64,000 bases of DNA from Staphylococcus sp. CAG:324 (GTDB lineage: Bacteria; Bacillota_I; Bacilli_A; ML615J-28; CAG-313): the NCBI GenBank assembly GCA_000433035.1, contig FR890814.1, forward strand, positions 176,640-240,639. Direction: 5' to 3'. The notes under the pieces are model-generated. The model ran no database searches. It saw only the letters and a list, made by a program, of their open reading frames with translations, and was not told the origin of the DNA. The translations under genes and the position numbers were made by a program. Shown in pieces: positions 5,954 to 14,247 of the stretch. Within the stretch, counting starts at the first letter, position 1. Each line of letters starts with the position of its first letter.

Positions 5954-6853
5954 TCAAACATTATTTGTTTTAATATGCATTTCTTTATTATAATGATTTA
6001 TCAATTCTTTTACATTATCAATATAATTGAAATAATCTGTATATATTATATAATTTTTTCTCACCATACTCAAATTTTCAATCGGTAAAATCGTTAATTT
6101 TTTTCTATTCACTTCATCTATGCAAGTATTTTTCGCCAAAATTGATACTCCCATATCTTTCCTAACTAAATCTTTAATTGTTTCAATATTATCTAATTCT
6201 AAAATTATTTTAAAGCTATTGATTGATTCATTAATACTTTCAAGCGTAGACTCAAATAATTTTCTTGTATAAGAAGAATCAAGCCTAAGAATTAAGTTTT
6301 CTTTTTTTAATTCTTTTAAAGTTACTATTTTTTTCTTAGCAAGTGGTGAATTATTATTAACCACACAGACCAAATAATCAGTATCCAGTGGCAAATAATT
6401 TAATTTAACATTTTTTTTATTATCTACAATGGCTAAATCTAATTCATAATTTTCAACCATCTTATATAAATTATTAGTAGTATCAGTAATAATAGTAACC
6501 GATAACCCCGGATTATTGATAAGATAAGATCCAATAATTTCAGTAATTTTATTACTTTCAGCTGTGTGAGTTATACCAAGTTTTATATTTATTTTATGAT
6601 TATGTTTGATATCATCTAACATTTTATTGTGCATTGCAACAAATTTTCTAGCATAATTTAGAACAATATCCCCAATAGGGGTAGGAATAATATCACCCTT
6701 TTTTCTAATAAATAATTGCTCTTGTAATTCATCCTCCAATTCTTTAATCTGATGACTTACTGCAGGTTGTGTCAAATTTAATTTATTTGCGGCCTTCGTA
6801 AAATTTTTTTCTTCTGCTACTGTTAATAAAGTTTTAATTTTTAAATCAATCAT
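5954..6853 (-). CDS. LysR-family transcription regulator
   Basis: The 299-residue protein has the LysR winged helix at residues 2-62 (KNFTKAANKLNLTQPAVSHQIKELE) and a periplasmic-binding-like effector domain after residue 90. Length is typical. Ribosome site TAGAGGTAGAT precedes ATG 6853. It is divergent from a CPA2 antiporter/MgtC-like pair, across 183 bases holding a palindrome (6903-6918). LysR regulators usually control the divergent unit and themselves, so control of cation transport is the likely job. The effector cannot be deduced. Confidence 0.9.
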   Translation of the reverse strand: MIDLKIKTLLTVAEEKNFTKAANKLNLTQPAVSHQIKELEDELQEQLFIRKKGDIIPTPIGDIVLNYARKFVAMHNKMLDDIKHNHKINIKLGITHTAESNKITEIIGSYLINNPGLSVTIITDTTNNLYKMVENYELDLAIVDNKKNVKLNYLPLDTDYLVCVVNNNSPLAKKKIVTLKELKKENLILRLDSSYTRKLFESTLESINESINSFKIILELDNIETIKDLVRKDMGVSILAKNTCIDEVNRKKLTILPIENLSMVRKNYIIYTDYFNYIDNVKELINHYNKEMHIKTNNV

Positions 6854-6902
6854 ATCTACCTCTATAATAAAATTTTTTTATGATTATCAAAAAAACAATA
6901 AT

Positions 6903-6918
6903 TTTACTTTATAGTAAA
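6903..6918. promoter_or_regulatory. Possible LysR operator
   Basis: TTTACT-TTAT-AGTAAA is a perfect 6-bp palindrome containing a T-N11-A-type core. It sits in the divergent promoter region between the LysR gene and the antiporter, just before a possible plus-strand -35 (TTGGTG, 6919-6924) with GATAAT 17 bases on. Confidence 0.45.
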
Positions 6919-7036
6919 TTGGTGTTATAATTATACCATATGATAATTACATTTGCAAATTTATGATTTTATTTAATAATTATAGATTTATTTTATATGA
7001 TACAACATATAGATATTTTTAGAAAAAGGTGAGAAA

Positions 7037-8485
7037 ATGAATATTTATGAAAAATTTGGCGTAACTTCTAATGTTGCAATGATTATTATTTCAGTTTCAG
7101 TAATGCTTTTTGGTGGTTTTGCAATGACTAGAATCACAAAAAAATTAAAATTACCAAATGTAACAGCTTATATTCTTACTGGAATTCTACTAGGACCCTA
7201 TGTATTCAATTTAGTTCCCGAAACTATTGTAATAGGAATGGATTTTCTTTCTGATATTGCTTTAGCTTTTATTGCATTTAGTACTGGAGAATTTTTTAAA
7301 TTTTCTATTTTGAAAAAAAATGGTAACAAAGTAATTGTGATAACTATTTTTGAATCTTTGATGGCATCTTTATTGATTTTTATTGTGATGTTTTTTATTT
7401 TGAAAATGAATTTGGCTTTTTCAATTGTTTTATCGGCACTTGCTGCAGCAACTGCTCCTGCATCAACAGTAATGACAATTAGACAAACAGGTGCTAAAGG
7501 AGATTTTGTAAATACCCTTCTCCAAGTGGTTGCTTTAGATGATATCGTTGGATTACTTGCCTATAGCATTGCAATATCTATTGCTACCTCATCAATGCAT
7601 GCTACAAATTCAATCCATATTTTATCCATCATAAAACCTTTAGGAATTAATATTGCCGTTTTAATAGTTGGTGGAATTTTTGGCTTACTTATGAAACTTT
7701 TAATGACCCAAAAAAGAACAACAGATAATCGTTTAATCATATCCATTGCAATGATTTTCTTATTTTGTGGTATATGTTCTCTTTTAGATATATCACCACT
7801 TCTTGGTTGTATGTCAATGGGAACTGTATATATAAATATATCTAAAGATGATAAATTATTTAAACAATTAAACTATTTTAGTCCACCTATTTTATTATTA
7901 TTCTTTGTAAGATCTGGTATTAATTTTAAATTAGAATCTTTACTCAGTTCATCTTCCCTAATTGGTGGCGTTTCTTTACTTATCATTGGCATAATTTATT
8001 TTATCGTTAGAATTATTGGAAAATATAGCGGTGCGTATCTTGGTTGTCTGATAACCAAAAAGAAAAAAGAGGTTAGAAATTATTTAGGTTTTGCTTTGAT
8101 ACCCCAAGCAGGAGTTGCTATTGGATTAGCTGCTCTAGGTGCTAGAACCCTTGGGGGCGAAATCGGAATTGCTTTAGAAACCATTATTCTTGCCTCAAGT
8201 GTTTTATATGAATTGATTGGTCCTGCTCTTGCCAAAGCATCTTTATATTTATCAAAATCATATTCTAATAAATTAGAAGATATAACAGATGTTTCGCCAC
8301 TAAATATTGACGGTACTAAAAAAACTCAACTTGAAATATTGATTGAAAGAATAAACAAAATACAAGAACAGATACCAAAACATGAAGAAATCTTAAATGA
8401 AGAAGAAAATGCATTTACTGAAGCTGCGGAAGAATATTATTGGGTAAATCAAAAACGCAGTGGTTTGATACGAAATAGAAGATAG
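7037..8485 (+). CDS. CPA2-family cation:proton antiporter (KefB/NapA type)
   Basis: The 482-residue protein has about 12 hydrophobic segments over residues 12-405. The segment around AATAPASTVM (137-146) and VVALDDIVGLLAYS with the Asp pair D168-D169 match the ion-binding crossover of CPA2 antiporters, where two aspartates mark an electrogenic Na+/H+ type in NapA-like members. The last 70 residues are a hydrophilic, acidic helix (KIQEQIPKHEEILNEEENA) and not a full TrkA-N domain. Start follows AAGGTG. It is followed after 10 bases by the MgtC-like gene and is divergent from a LysR regulator. Na+ or K+ as substrate is not decided. Confidence 0.85.
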   Translation: MNIYEKFGVTSNVAMIIISVSVMLFGGFAMTRITKKLKLPNVTAYILTGILLGPYVFNLVPETIVIGMDFLSDIALAFIAFSTGEFFKFSILKKNGNKVIVITIFESLMASLLIFIVMFFILKMNLAFSIVLSALAAATAPASTVMTIRQTGAKGDFVNTLLQVVALDDIVGLLAYSIAISIATSSMHATNSIHILSIIKPLGINIAVLIVGGIFGLLMKLLMTQKRTTDNRLIISIAMIFLFCGICSLLDISPLLGCMSMGTVYINISKDDKLFKQLNYFSPPILLLFFVRSGINFKLESLLSSSSLIGGVSLLIIGIIYFIVRIIGKYSGAYLGCLITKKKKEVRNYLGFALIPQAGVAIGLAALGARTLGGEIGIALETIILASSVLYELIGPALAKASLYLSKSYSNKLEDITDVSPLNIDGTKKTQLEILIERINKIQEQIPKHEEILNEEENAFTEAAEEYYWVNQKRSGLIRNRR

Positions 8486-8495
8486 GAGGATATAT

Positions 8496-9221
8496 ATGAT
8501 TTTTTTATTCAATGACCCTATTGGTCAATTACTTGGAAATTGGTCTGTTGACCTAACTATTTGGAGTACTTTATTAAGAATTGTACTATCCATTGTTTTA
8601 GCTGCCATAATTGGTTGGGAACGCTCTAGTAAAAGACATGCGGCAGGTTTAAGAACCTTCATCATTGTTTCTTTAGCCTCAACTTTAGCAATGATTATAG
8701 ATTTAATTTTAATTAAAGATTTATCAACTGGTTTTTGGATTATTTCAGCCTCCACTATTATTGGTATTGCTATTATTAGTGGAAATACAATATTATATAG
8801 TTCAAAAAATCAAATTAAAGGATTAACAACTTCAGTTGGCCTTTGGGCATCTGGTATATTGGGACTTGTAATTGGCACAGGTTACTATACAATCGTACTC
8901 TTTTGTTTTATTACATTTTTATGTGTTTTATCACTTATACCACCTTTAGAAATTTACTTAAAAAATCACTCAAATCATTTTGAAATTCATCTTGAATTAA
9001 AAAACTATAGTTATCTAAAAGATTTTACAACTGTTATTCGAGAACTTGGTTTAAGAATAGATGATATTGAAGCAAATACATCATACATAAATTCAGGATT
9101 AAGTGTTTATTCCGTGTCATTATCTATCCTAAATAATAAATTAAAAGAATATAAAACGCATAATGATATTATTAATGCTTTAAAATCTTTAGATTATATT
9201 TACTATATTGAAGAAATGTAA
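8496..9221 (+). CDS. MgtC/SapB-family membrane protein
   Basis: The 241-residue product has the MgtC core: LRIVLSIVLAAIIGWERSSK with RHAAGLRTFIIVSLASTLAM, then further membrane helices to about residue 150, and a cytosolic ACT-like C-terminal part (about 165-240). From family knowledge MgtC-type proteins affect growth at low Mg2+ and modulate F-ATPase rather than transporting Mg2+. A strong AGGAGG site precedes ATG 8496, and the gene shares a transcript with the CPA2 antiporter. This suggests a joint role in ion or membrane-potential homeostasis. Confidence 0.88.
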   Translation: MIFLFNDPIGQLLGNWSVDLTIWSTLLRIVLSIVLAAIIGWERSSKRHAAGLRTFIIVSLASTLAMIIDLILIKDLSTGFWIISASTIIGIAIISGNTILYSSKNQIKGLTTSVGLWASGILGLVIGTGYYTIVLFCFITFLCVLSLIPPLEIYLKNHSNHFEIHLELKNYSYLKDFTTVIRELGLRIDDIEANTSYINSGLSVYSVSLSILNNKLKEYKTHNDIINALKSLDYIYYIEEM

Positions 9222-9247
9222 AAAGGATGATTATAAAATCATCCTTT
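9222..9247. terminator. Bidirectional terminator between convergent genes
   Basis: AAAGGATGATT-ATAA-AATCATCCTTT is a perfect 11-bp hairpin with A and T flanks. It serves the MgtC-like gene on plus and the thioredoxin-like pair on minus. Confidence 0.85.
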
Positions 9248-9248
9248 A

Positions 9249-9719
9249 TTATTGTTCTTTACCACTCATATAATCTTCTAATAAATTACATATATCAGAT
9301 ATGTTCTTCTTTTTATTCGTTAAAGAGCCACTTGTTGTTATTTTAGCAAGACATGGAATTTCTGAATCTAACTTTACATCATTAATATTAAAGTTACTAG
9401 AATTAATGATTTCTTTATTGCTTCGATAGTCAATTACATATATATTTGGCACATCCTTATTGTTTCTTGCAAATTCAGCATATGCTACAACACATTCTTC
9501 TAAAAGTTCATACTTAGTATTATTGCTATCATATAAAAGAACAAAATATTCTTCTTTATTATTTTTTATTGTTTTATAATTATCTATATTAACATGCGTA
9601 ATTTTATCAAATTTTTTTACTTCATATGGTCTTATTGCTAAAACGATAGCCGTTATAATCCCTAAAATAGTTATAGCAACAAGTATGATAATTAAATCTA
9701 AATTCTTTACTTTTTTCAT
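9249..9719 (-). CDS. Membrane-anchored thioredoxin-fold protein without catalytic cysteines
   Basis: The 156-residue product has one N-terminal transmembrane segment (about 9-29) and an extracytoplasmic domain. Its YFVLLYDSNNTKYELLEEC stretch lines up with YLVFIYGDNCSACEELEEL of the protein encoded just upstream. Asn67 and Tyr70 replace the CxxC cysteines, so it probably cannot do thiol redox chemistry. A later PCLAKI resembles the cis-Pro region. It starts 9 bases after the upstream gene. A structural or binding partner role beside the active homologue is inference. Confidence 0.6.
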   Translation of the reverse strand: MKKVKNLDLIIILVAITILGIITAIVLAIRPYEVKKFDKITHVNIDNYKTIKNNKEEYFVLLYDSNNTKYELLEECVVAYAEFARNNKDVPNIYVIDYRSNKEIINSSNFNINDVKLDSEIPCLAKITTSGSLTNKKKNISDICNLLEDYMSGKEQ

Positions 9720-9728
9720 TATGTACTC

Positions 9729-10217
9729 CTATTTCATTAAGTTATTCATATATTCTTTGATATCTGTTTTAGGGGTTTTAGTTACCTTTGTAGAAATATA
9801 GTCACTAACTTTCCCATCTTTTACAATAATTAGGGCTGGAGTAGTGGAAATTTGAATATCCAAATAATTACTAGTGTTTTTAAAATCACTATAAGAATTA
9901 TCGCCTCCAGTAGCTATTAATCCTTTATTTACTCTTGTGTTTGATGAGTTCAAAGCAAAAATTGGCATATAACTCTTTTTATTCTTAGCCTTTGTAGCAT
10001 ACTGACATAAAAGTTCTTCTAATTCTTCACATGCAGAACAGTTATCACCATATATAAAAACTAAATAGTTATCTTCTTTACTTAAAATGCTTTGATAAAT
10101 TATGCGATCCATTTCAGAGTAACTATGAATTGAACTATTTTTTTTACAACTTATTAATGTCGAAATAAATAAAACTATGATTGAAAATAAACACAATTTT
10201 ATAATTTTATTATCCAT
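9729..10217 (-). CDS. Thioredoxin-like lipoprotein with CSAC motif
   Basis: A 162-residue protein with a lipobox LISC (Cys24), so it should be lipid-anchored outside the membrane after Lgt processing. The thioredoxin-like domain carries C60-S-A-C63 in YGDNCSACEELEE and a cis-Pro candidate in ISTTPALIIVKDGKV. Exported CxxC lipoproteins usually reduce or oxidise thiols of surface proteins; direction and partner are unknown. It is the first gene of a two-gene unit with the cysteine-less paralogue at 9249-9719. Ribosome site GGTGATAAAAA. Confidence 0.72.
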   Translation of the reverse strand: MDNKIIKLCLFSIIVLFISTLISCKKNSSIHSYSEMDRIIYQSILSKEDNYLVFIYGDNCSACEELEELLCQYATKAKNKKSYMPIFALNSSNTRVNKGLIATGGDNSYSDFKNTSNYLDIQISTTPALIIVKDGKVSDYISTKVTKTPKTDIKEYMNNLMK

Positions 10218-10274
10218 TTTTTATCACCATATATTTATTATAACACATTATAGATATTTTATCAACACTTATGA

Positions 10275-10313
10275 AAAACAAATCATATACTATCATAGTA
10301 TATGATTTGTTTT
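10275..10313 (-). terminator. Terminator after the LolA-like lipoprotein gene
   Basis: An 18-bp perfect inverted repeat (10275-10292 with 10296-10313, loop TCA), flanked by AAAA/TTTT, starts 7 bases beyond the stop codon at 10321. Confidence 0.8.
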
Positions 10314-10320
10314 ATATAAA

Positions 10321-11325
10321 TTATTTTATATCCGTTGTTTTCAATGATTCTCCCATTTTAATCATTTCCATTACTTCAACTTCATTAGATGCTATTGTAT
10401 ATTGAATACCATCAGTATAAAAACAAATATTATTTTCGTTTATAAAAGCAAAAGCTCCACCCATAATATAAACATCACCATTAACATATTCAACTACTTG
10501 ATCTTCTGAATCATTTATAAACTTCTGAATAATTGTATAATTTGTTGTACCACCAAATTTCATGATAGCAAATTTATTCATTGCATCTCCAGTAATTACT
10601 TCTTCTTTTAATGCAGTTCCTTCTGGATAATATGTTGGATAAGTAACAAGACGTTCATACTCAATTGGATTTTCTTTATAATATACATTTAAAGTTTCTA
10701 ATGATTCGGTTGTTTTAAATAATTGTTGATCTAGTGAAGGATTTTGTTCAATTGATTTAACGACAAAGCGAGTCAATAAATTATGATTTTTATCATACAA
10801 TAAGACTTCTTTAGGCATTTTATTTTCATCAAAAATAATTTTTTGAGTCGTATTTTGATCTCCATTAAATAGTTTCGCTTTTAACTCTAAAGTTGTATCT
10901 TTTCCTTCTTTTTTGGTTATCATATTACTGTCACTAATAATATCATTACTAATAGATTGCAATAAATAAGGATAACTAGAATTTGCCGGCCAAGATGAAT
11001 TTACTTTAAAAGTTTTATTAATACTTGGTACTAAAACATAAACACCATCGGCATTTTTAATCATTATTTGCGTTTCAACCGTATTAGGATTTTGTAATTC
11101 AACACGATACATATTTGGTGATTGATAATATGTTGTTACATTACATTCTTTTGTTCCACTTGGAAAATTAGATTCTAATGTACCAACAAGTTTATAACTT
11201 GTAAGTTTATTTACAATTTCAGGAAAAGTTTCATCTACAGGTTTATTTTTTTTGCAACTAGTGATGAAACAAATGGATGTCAATATACACATAACTAAAA
11301 ATAATTTAAATGTTTTTCTTTTCAT
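10321..11325 (-). CDS. LolA-like lipoprotein with DUF4367-like C-terminus
   Basis: The 334-residue product has a lipobox ITSC (Cys24). Residues about 35-210 have a LolA-like pattern (LTSYKLVGTLESNFPSGTK, YYQSPNMYRVELQNP, KMPKEVLLYDKN, QLFKTTE), as in YdcC and GerS-type lipoproteins. The last 100 residues (PTYYPEGTALKEEVITGD, NGDVYIMGGA) resemble DUF4367. From family knowledge such proteins handle or sense envelope lipids in Firmicutes, some of them in sporulation; the exact role here is unknown. It appears to be a single-gene unit ending at an 18-bp hairpin. Confidence 0.7.
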   Translation of the reverse strand: MKRKTFKLFLVMCILTSICFITSCKKNKPVDETFPEIVNKLTSYKLVGTLESNFPSGTKECNVTTYYQSPNMYRVELQNPNTVETQIMIKNADGVYVLVPSINKTFKVNSSWPANSSYPYLLQSISNDIISDSNMITKKEGKDTTLELKAKLFNGDQNTTQKIIFDENKMPKEVLLYDKNHNLLTRFVVKSIEQNPSLDQQLFKTTESLETLNVYYKENPIEYERLVTYPTYYPEGTALKEEVITGDAMNKFAIMKFGGTTNYTIIQKFINDSEDQVVEYVNGDVYIMGGAFAFINENNICFYTDGIQYTIASNEVEVMEMIKMGESLKTTDIK

Positions 11326-11469
11326 AGCATTACCTCACACGTTAGATTTTATTCATCAATCTTTAAAAAAATTACAAATAATTAAATTTTTTCTCTAGAT
11401 TTTACCATTACTATTTTTATAATATTTGTTAATAATAATATTGTAAATTTGTAATAGGAGGTAATTATT

Positions 11470-11703
11470 TTGAAAGTATTACGAAATATAGCTTTAGTGT
11501 TCTTAATCATTGGTGGCTTAAACTGGGGACTTATTGGTCTATTCGACTTTAACCTTGTAGCATTCTTATTTGATGGATTTAGCGTAATTATTTCGCGTAT
11601 TATATATTCTATAGTAGGAATTGCTGCAGTAGTTGCTGCAGTAGCTTGGGCTATTCCAGATGAAGATGAAGAGTATTCCTATAAGCGAAGTTACGATGCA
11701 TAA
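11470..11703 (+). CDS. DUF378 (YuzA-like) small membrane protein
   Basis: A 77-residue protein with two hydrophobic helices. It carries the DUF378 signature IGGLNWGLIGLFDFNLVAFLF, then RIIYSIVGIAA, and ends in an acidic tail. Translation starts at TTG 11470, about 7 bases after an AGGAGG. Function is unknown in the family. It converges with whiA across a shared terminator. Confidence 0.85.
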   Translation: MKVLRNIALVFLIIGGLNWGLIGLFDFNLVAFLFDGFSVIISRIIYSIVGIAAVVAAVAWAIPDEDEEYSYKRSYDA

Positions 11704-11720
11704 GAATGATTTATGTAAAT

Positions 11721-11753
11721 AAAAAAACTAAGAACTCAGTTCTTAGTTTTTTT
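11721..11753. terminator. Bidirectional terminator overlapping the whiA 3' end
   Basis: AAAAAAACTAAGAA pairs with TTCTTAGTTTTTTT around CTCAG. It ends the DUF378 unit on plus, and its right arm lies within the last codons of whiA on minus. Confidence 0.85.
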
Positions 11754-12695
11754 ATTATTATTTTCTTTTAAAATTTCTTCATATTGATTCATTAATGCTT
11801 TTAAGCAATGACTAATTCCTGATTTTGAAAGTCTTTTTCCAAATACTTTATCAGAAAATTCACTTAGTTCTTCCAACGTAGCATCAGGATAATCCTCTCT
11901 CATTGTAGCAATTGTTTGCAAACGAAGAGACATTTTATAAAAATATCCTGTTTTTTTGATATATTCAATCGCCCTTAATTGTTTTTGGGCTGTGTCAGTA
12001 CTTTTTTTCACATTAGCAATGTCACAATTGGCCATTCTATTTGCCATATTTGATATATCTCTAACTATTCTTGAATCCTCAAAATAAAAGACACCACTAG
12101 ATGCTCCCATTAAAGCAAGTGATGATGATATATCTTCACTTTTTTTAATATAAACTACATATCCTGTTTTTCTTTCTCGAATTTTGGCTTCAATTTGATT
12201 AGAAACAAAGATATCTTTTAATAGAAGAGCTAATTCATGGGTTTTGCAAGTAATTTCAAAATGATAACAATTTTTTCTTGGATCATTAATGGAACCTTTT
12301 ATACTATACATTCCCCTTACAAAAGCATTTTTACAACATTCATTCTTTATTAATTTATGTTTTATACTTAACTCACTAAAAGGTGATAAAGCATAATCAT
12401 CAATAATTGACTCAACATCACCAACTATTTCTAAATAATAATATCTTATTCGATTTATATTGTCATCATTACCATACTTAATCGTTGCCTCAATCTTATA
12501 ATCGTTTTTTAAGATTGTCATTGTCTTTTGGATAGCAGCAATAAGATGCGATTTTATAACTAATTTTATTCCACCATTGTAAAAAACGATATTACAACCA
12601 CCCTGTAAAATACCTAAAACCATCGCTTTTTTACAACAAGTTGCAACATCTTCTAAAGACAATAGTTCCTTTTTAACTTCATTGGCAAAACTCAT
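11736..12695 (-). CDS. whiA: DNA-binding protein WhiA
   Basis: The 319-residue protein starts MSFANEVKKELLSLE, typical for WhiA. It has the LAGLIDADG-like fold (AFVRGMYSIKGSINDPRKN, YHFEITCKTHELALLL) and a C-terminal helix-turn-helix with ALNYI-type residues (ANMANRMANCDIANVKKS, ATLEELSEFSDKVFGKRLSKSGISHCL). From family knowledge it affects cell division and chromosome segregation in Bacillus and is a sporulation regulator in actinobacteria. It lies 1 base after trxB at the end of the hprK unit; rapZ and yvcK, usual neighbours in Bacilli, are absent here. Confidence 0.95.
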   Translation of the reverse strand: MSFANEVKKELLSLEDVATCCKKAMVLGILQGGCNIVFYNGGIKLVIKSHLIAAIQKTMTILKNDYKIEATIKYGNDDNINRIRYYYLEIVGDVESIIDDYALSPFSELSIKHKLIKNECCKNAFVRGMYSIKGSINDPRKNCYHFEITCKTHELALLLKDIFVSNQIEAKIRERKTGYVVYIKKSEDISSSLALMGASSGVFYFEDSRIVRDISNMANRMANCDIANVKKSTDTAQKQLRAIEYIKKTGYFYKMSLRLQTIATMREDYPDATLEELSEFSDKVFGKRLSKSGISHCLKALMNQYEEILKENNNKKTKN

Positions 12696-12696
12696 A

Positions 12697-13599
12697 TTAA
12701 AACTTCTTTATTATAGCTGATGCACATGATATTCCATCGGCAACAGCAGTAGCAATCTGTCTTACTTGTTTTTCAATACAATCCCCTGCTGCATAAAGTC
12801 CTTTAACTTTAGTTTCACAGTTTTGATCAACAACAATATACTTCTCATCATTTAAAATATCAAAATTACTTAAAATTGTGCTAGATGGTGTAAAACCTAT
12901 ATATATAAACGCACCCCTTGCTGAAAGTTCTGTTATTTGTCCTGTGTCTCTATCTCTTATTACAACCTTTTCAAGTAACGTTGAGCCATCAAAAGAAATT
13001 GTTTCATGATGTTCAATTAAAACAATTTTTTCATTATTTCTAGCCTTTTCCATTAGAACTTTATCCGCCCTGAATTGATGACCTCTTGTAATTATTGTAA
13101 CTTTATTACAAATTTTAGCAAGATATAAGGCTTCTTCTAAAGCAGAGTTGCCACCACCAATGACTACTACATCTTGCTTTTCATGAAAACTACCATCACA
13201 AATAGCACAGTAACTAATACCTCTACCAACAAATTCTTGTTCGTTTTTAGCATTCAAAAGTTTTGCAATTGTTCCTGCTGCCCAAATAACCCTTTTAGCC
13301 TCATAATCGCCATCTGTTGTATGTATTAAAAAATGTTCCTCTGCAAGTTTTTCTACGCTTACAACTTCCGCAAACGTATAGGGAATTTTAAATCGTTTGG
13401 TTTGTCGATACATAATCATTGCAAGATCAATACCTGTATTCTCAATGTAACCAGGATAATTTTCTATTAATACTGTACTAATCAACTTTCCCCCAGGAGT
13501 TGCCTTCTCTATAATCATAATGTTTAGATTTGCACGTTTTAAGAAAAGTGCTGCTGACATACCAGCAGGTCCTGAGCCACATATTATAACATCATACAT
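12697..13599 (-). CDS. trxB: Thioredoxin reductase
   Basis: The 300-residue flavoprotein has the N-terminal FAD site GSGPAGMSAALFLKRA, the redox CxxC as CAICDG (about 133-138), the NADPH site GGGNSALEEALYLAK and the C-terminal FAD motif YAAGDCIEKQVRQIATAVADG. It passes electrons from NADPH to thioredoxin in the cytosol. Length matches the low-molecular-weight type. It lies between ppaX and whiA, matching the Bacillus gene neighbourhood. Confidence 0.96.
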   Translation of the reverse strand: MYDVIICGSGPAGMSAALFLKRANLNIMIIEKATPGGKLISTVLIENYPGYIENTGIDLAMIMYRQTKRFKIPYTFAEVVSVEKLAEEHFLIHTTDGDYEAKRVIWAAGTIAKLLNAKNEQEFVGRGISYCAICDGSFHEKQDVVVIGGGNSALEEALYLAKICNKVTIITRGHQFRADKVLMEKARNNEKIVLIEHHETISFDGSTLLEKVVIRDRDTGQITELSARGAFIYIGFTPSSTILSNFDILNDEKYIVVDQNCETKVKGLYAAGDCIEKQVRQIATAVADGISCASAIIKKF

Positions 13600-13605
13600 A
13601 TATTA

Positions 13606-14247
13606 TCACTCACTTACTATCTTTAATATTTCTTGTGGTTTATCTACAACAAAATTAGCACCATTTTTGATAAATTCTTCTTTACTAGTTTTACACCATG
13701 TCACTCCAATTGTTTTCACATTTGCATTTTTTCCTGTTTCAATATCAATAATAGTATCTCCAATCATAAAAACCTCATCACTTGGATATTTTTTTAATAC
13801 TTGATAAATCCCATCAGGATTGGGTTTTGCTTCTTTTAATTGTTCAGCCCCTATAATTAAATCAAAATAATCATTTATTTGACAAAGTTTAAGTCCTTTA
13901 AGAACTGCAGGAGTCACTTTATTAGAAACAATCGCAAGGGTATAATCTTTCTTCTTTAATGATTCTAATAATTCTTTAATTCCATCATACGCTTTAATAT
14001 AATAAGGCATAAATTCATCATTGATACATCTATAACATTCAACTAATTGCTTTACTTCTTTATCTGTTTTTACATACTTCTTAAAAGAATCATTCAAAAA
14101 GGGACCAAAAAATTGATGCGCTTCATCTTTTGTTAATGGATAATCTGGTAAAAGAGTTTCAAAGGTTTGAAAAACAGTTTTTTCAATTAATAAAAAAGTA
14201 TCAACCAAAGTTCCATCACAATCAAAAATTATCACTTTATTCTTCAT
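13606..14247 (-). CDS. ppaX: HAD phosphatase, PpaX-like
   Basis: A 213-residue HAD hydrolase with motif I FDCDGTLVDT, motif II IVSNK, the lysine of motif III in AKPNPDG and motif IV GDTIIDIETGKNA. In Bacillus PpaX splits pyrophosphate released when HPrK removes phosphate from HPr-Ser46, and it sits in the hprK-lgt-ppaX operon exactly as here. The start MKNKVIIFDCDG at 14247 places the DxD motif at the normal distance and overlaps the lgt stop by 11 bases. Assignment to PpaX rather than phosphoglycolate phosphatase rests on gene order. Confidence 0.82.
   Translation of the reverse strand: MKNKVIIFDCDGTLVDTFLLIEKTVFQTFETLLPDYPLTKDEAHQFFGPFLNDSFKKYVKTDKEVKQLVECYRCINDEFMPYYIKAYDGIKELLESLKKKDYTLAIVSNKVTPAVLKGLKLCQINDYFDLIIGAEQLKEAKPNPDGIYQVLKKYPSDEVFMIGDTIIDIETGKNANVKTIGVTWCKTSKEEFIKNGANFVVDKPQEILKIVSE

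Noticed and set aside
9249..9719. Frameshift or damage explaining the lost CxxC
   Set aside because: The frame is intact with a signal anchor and ribosome site, and the substitutions are in-frame, so it looks like a real divergent paralogue.
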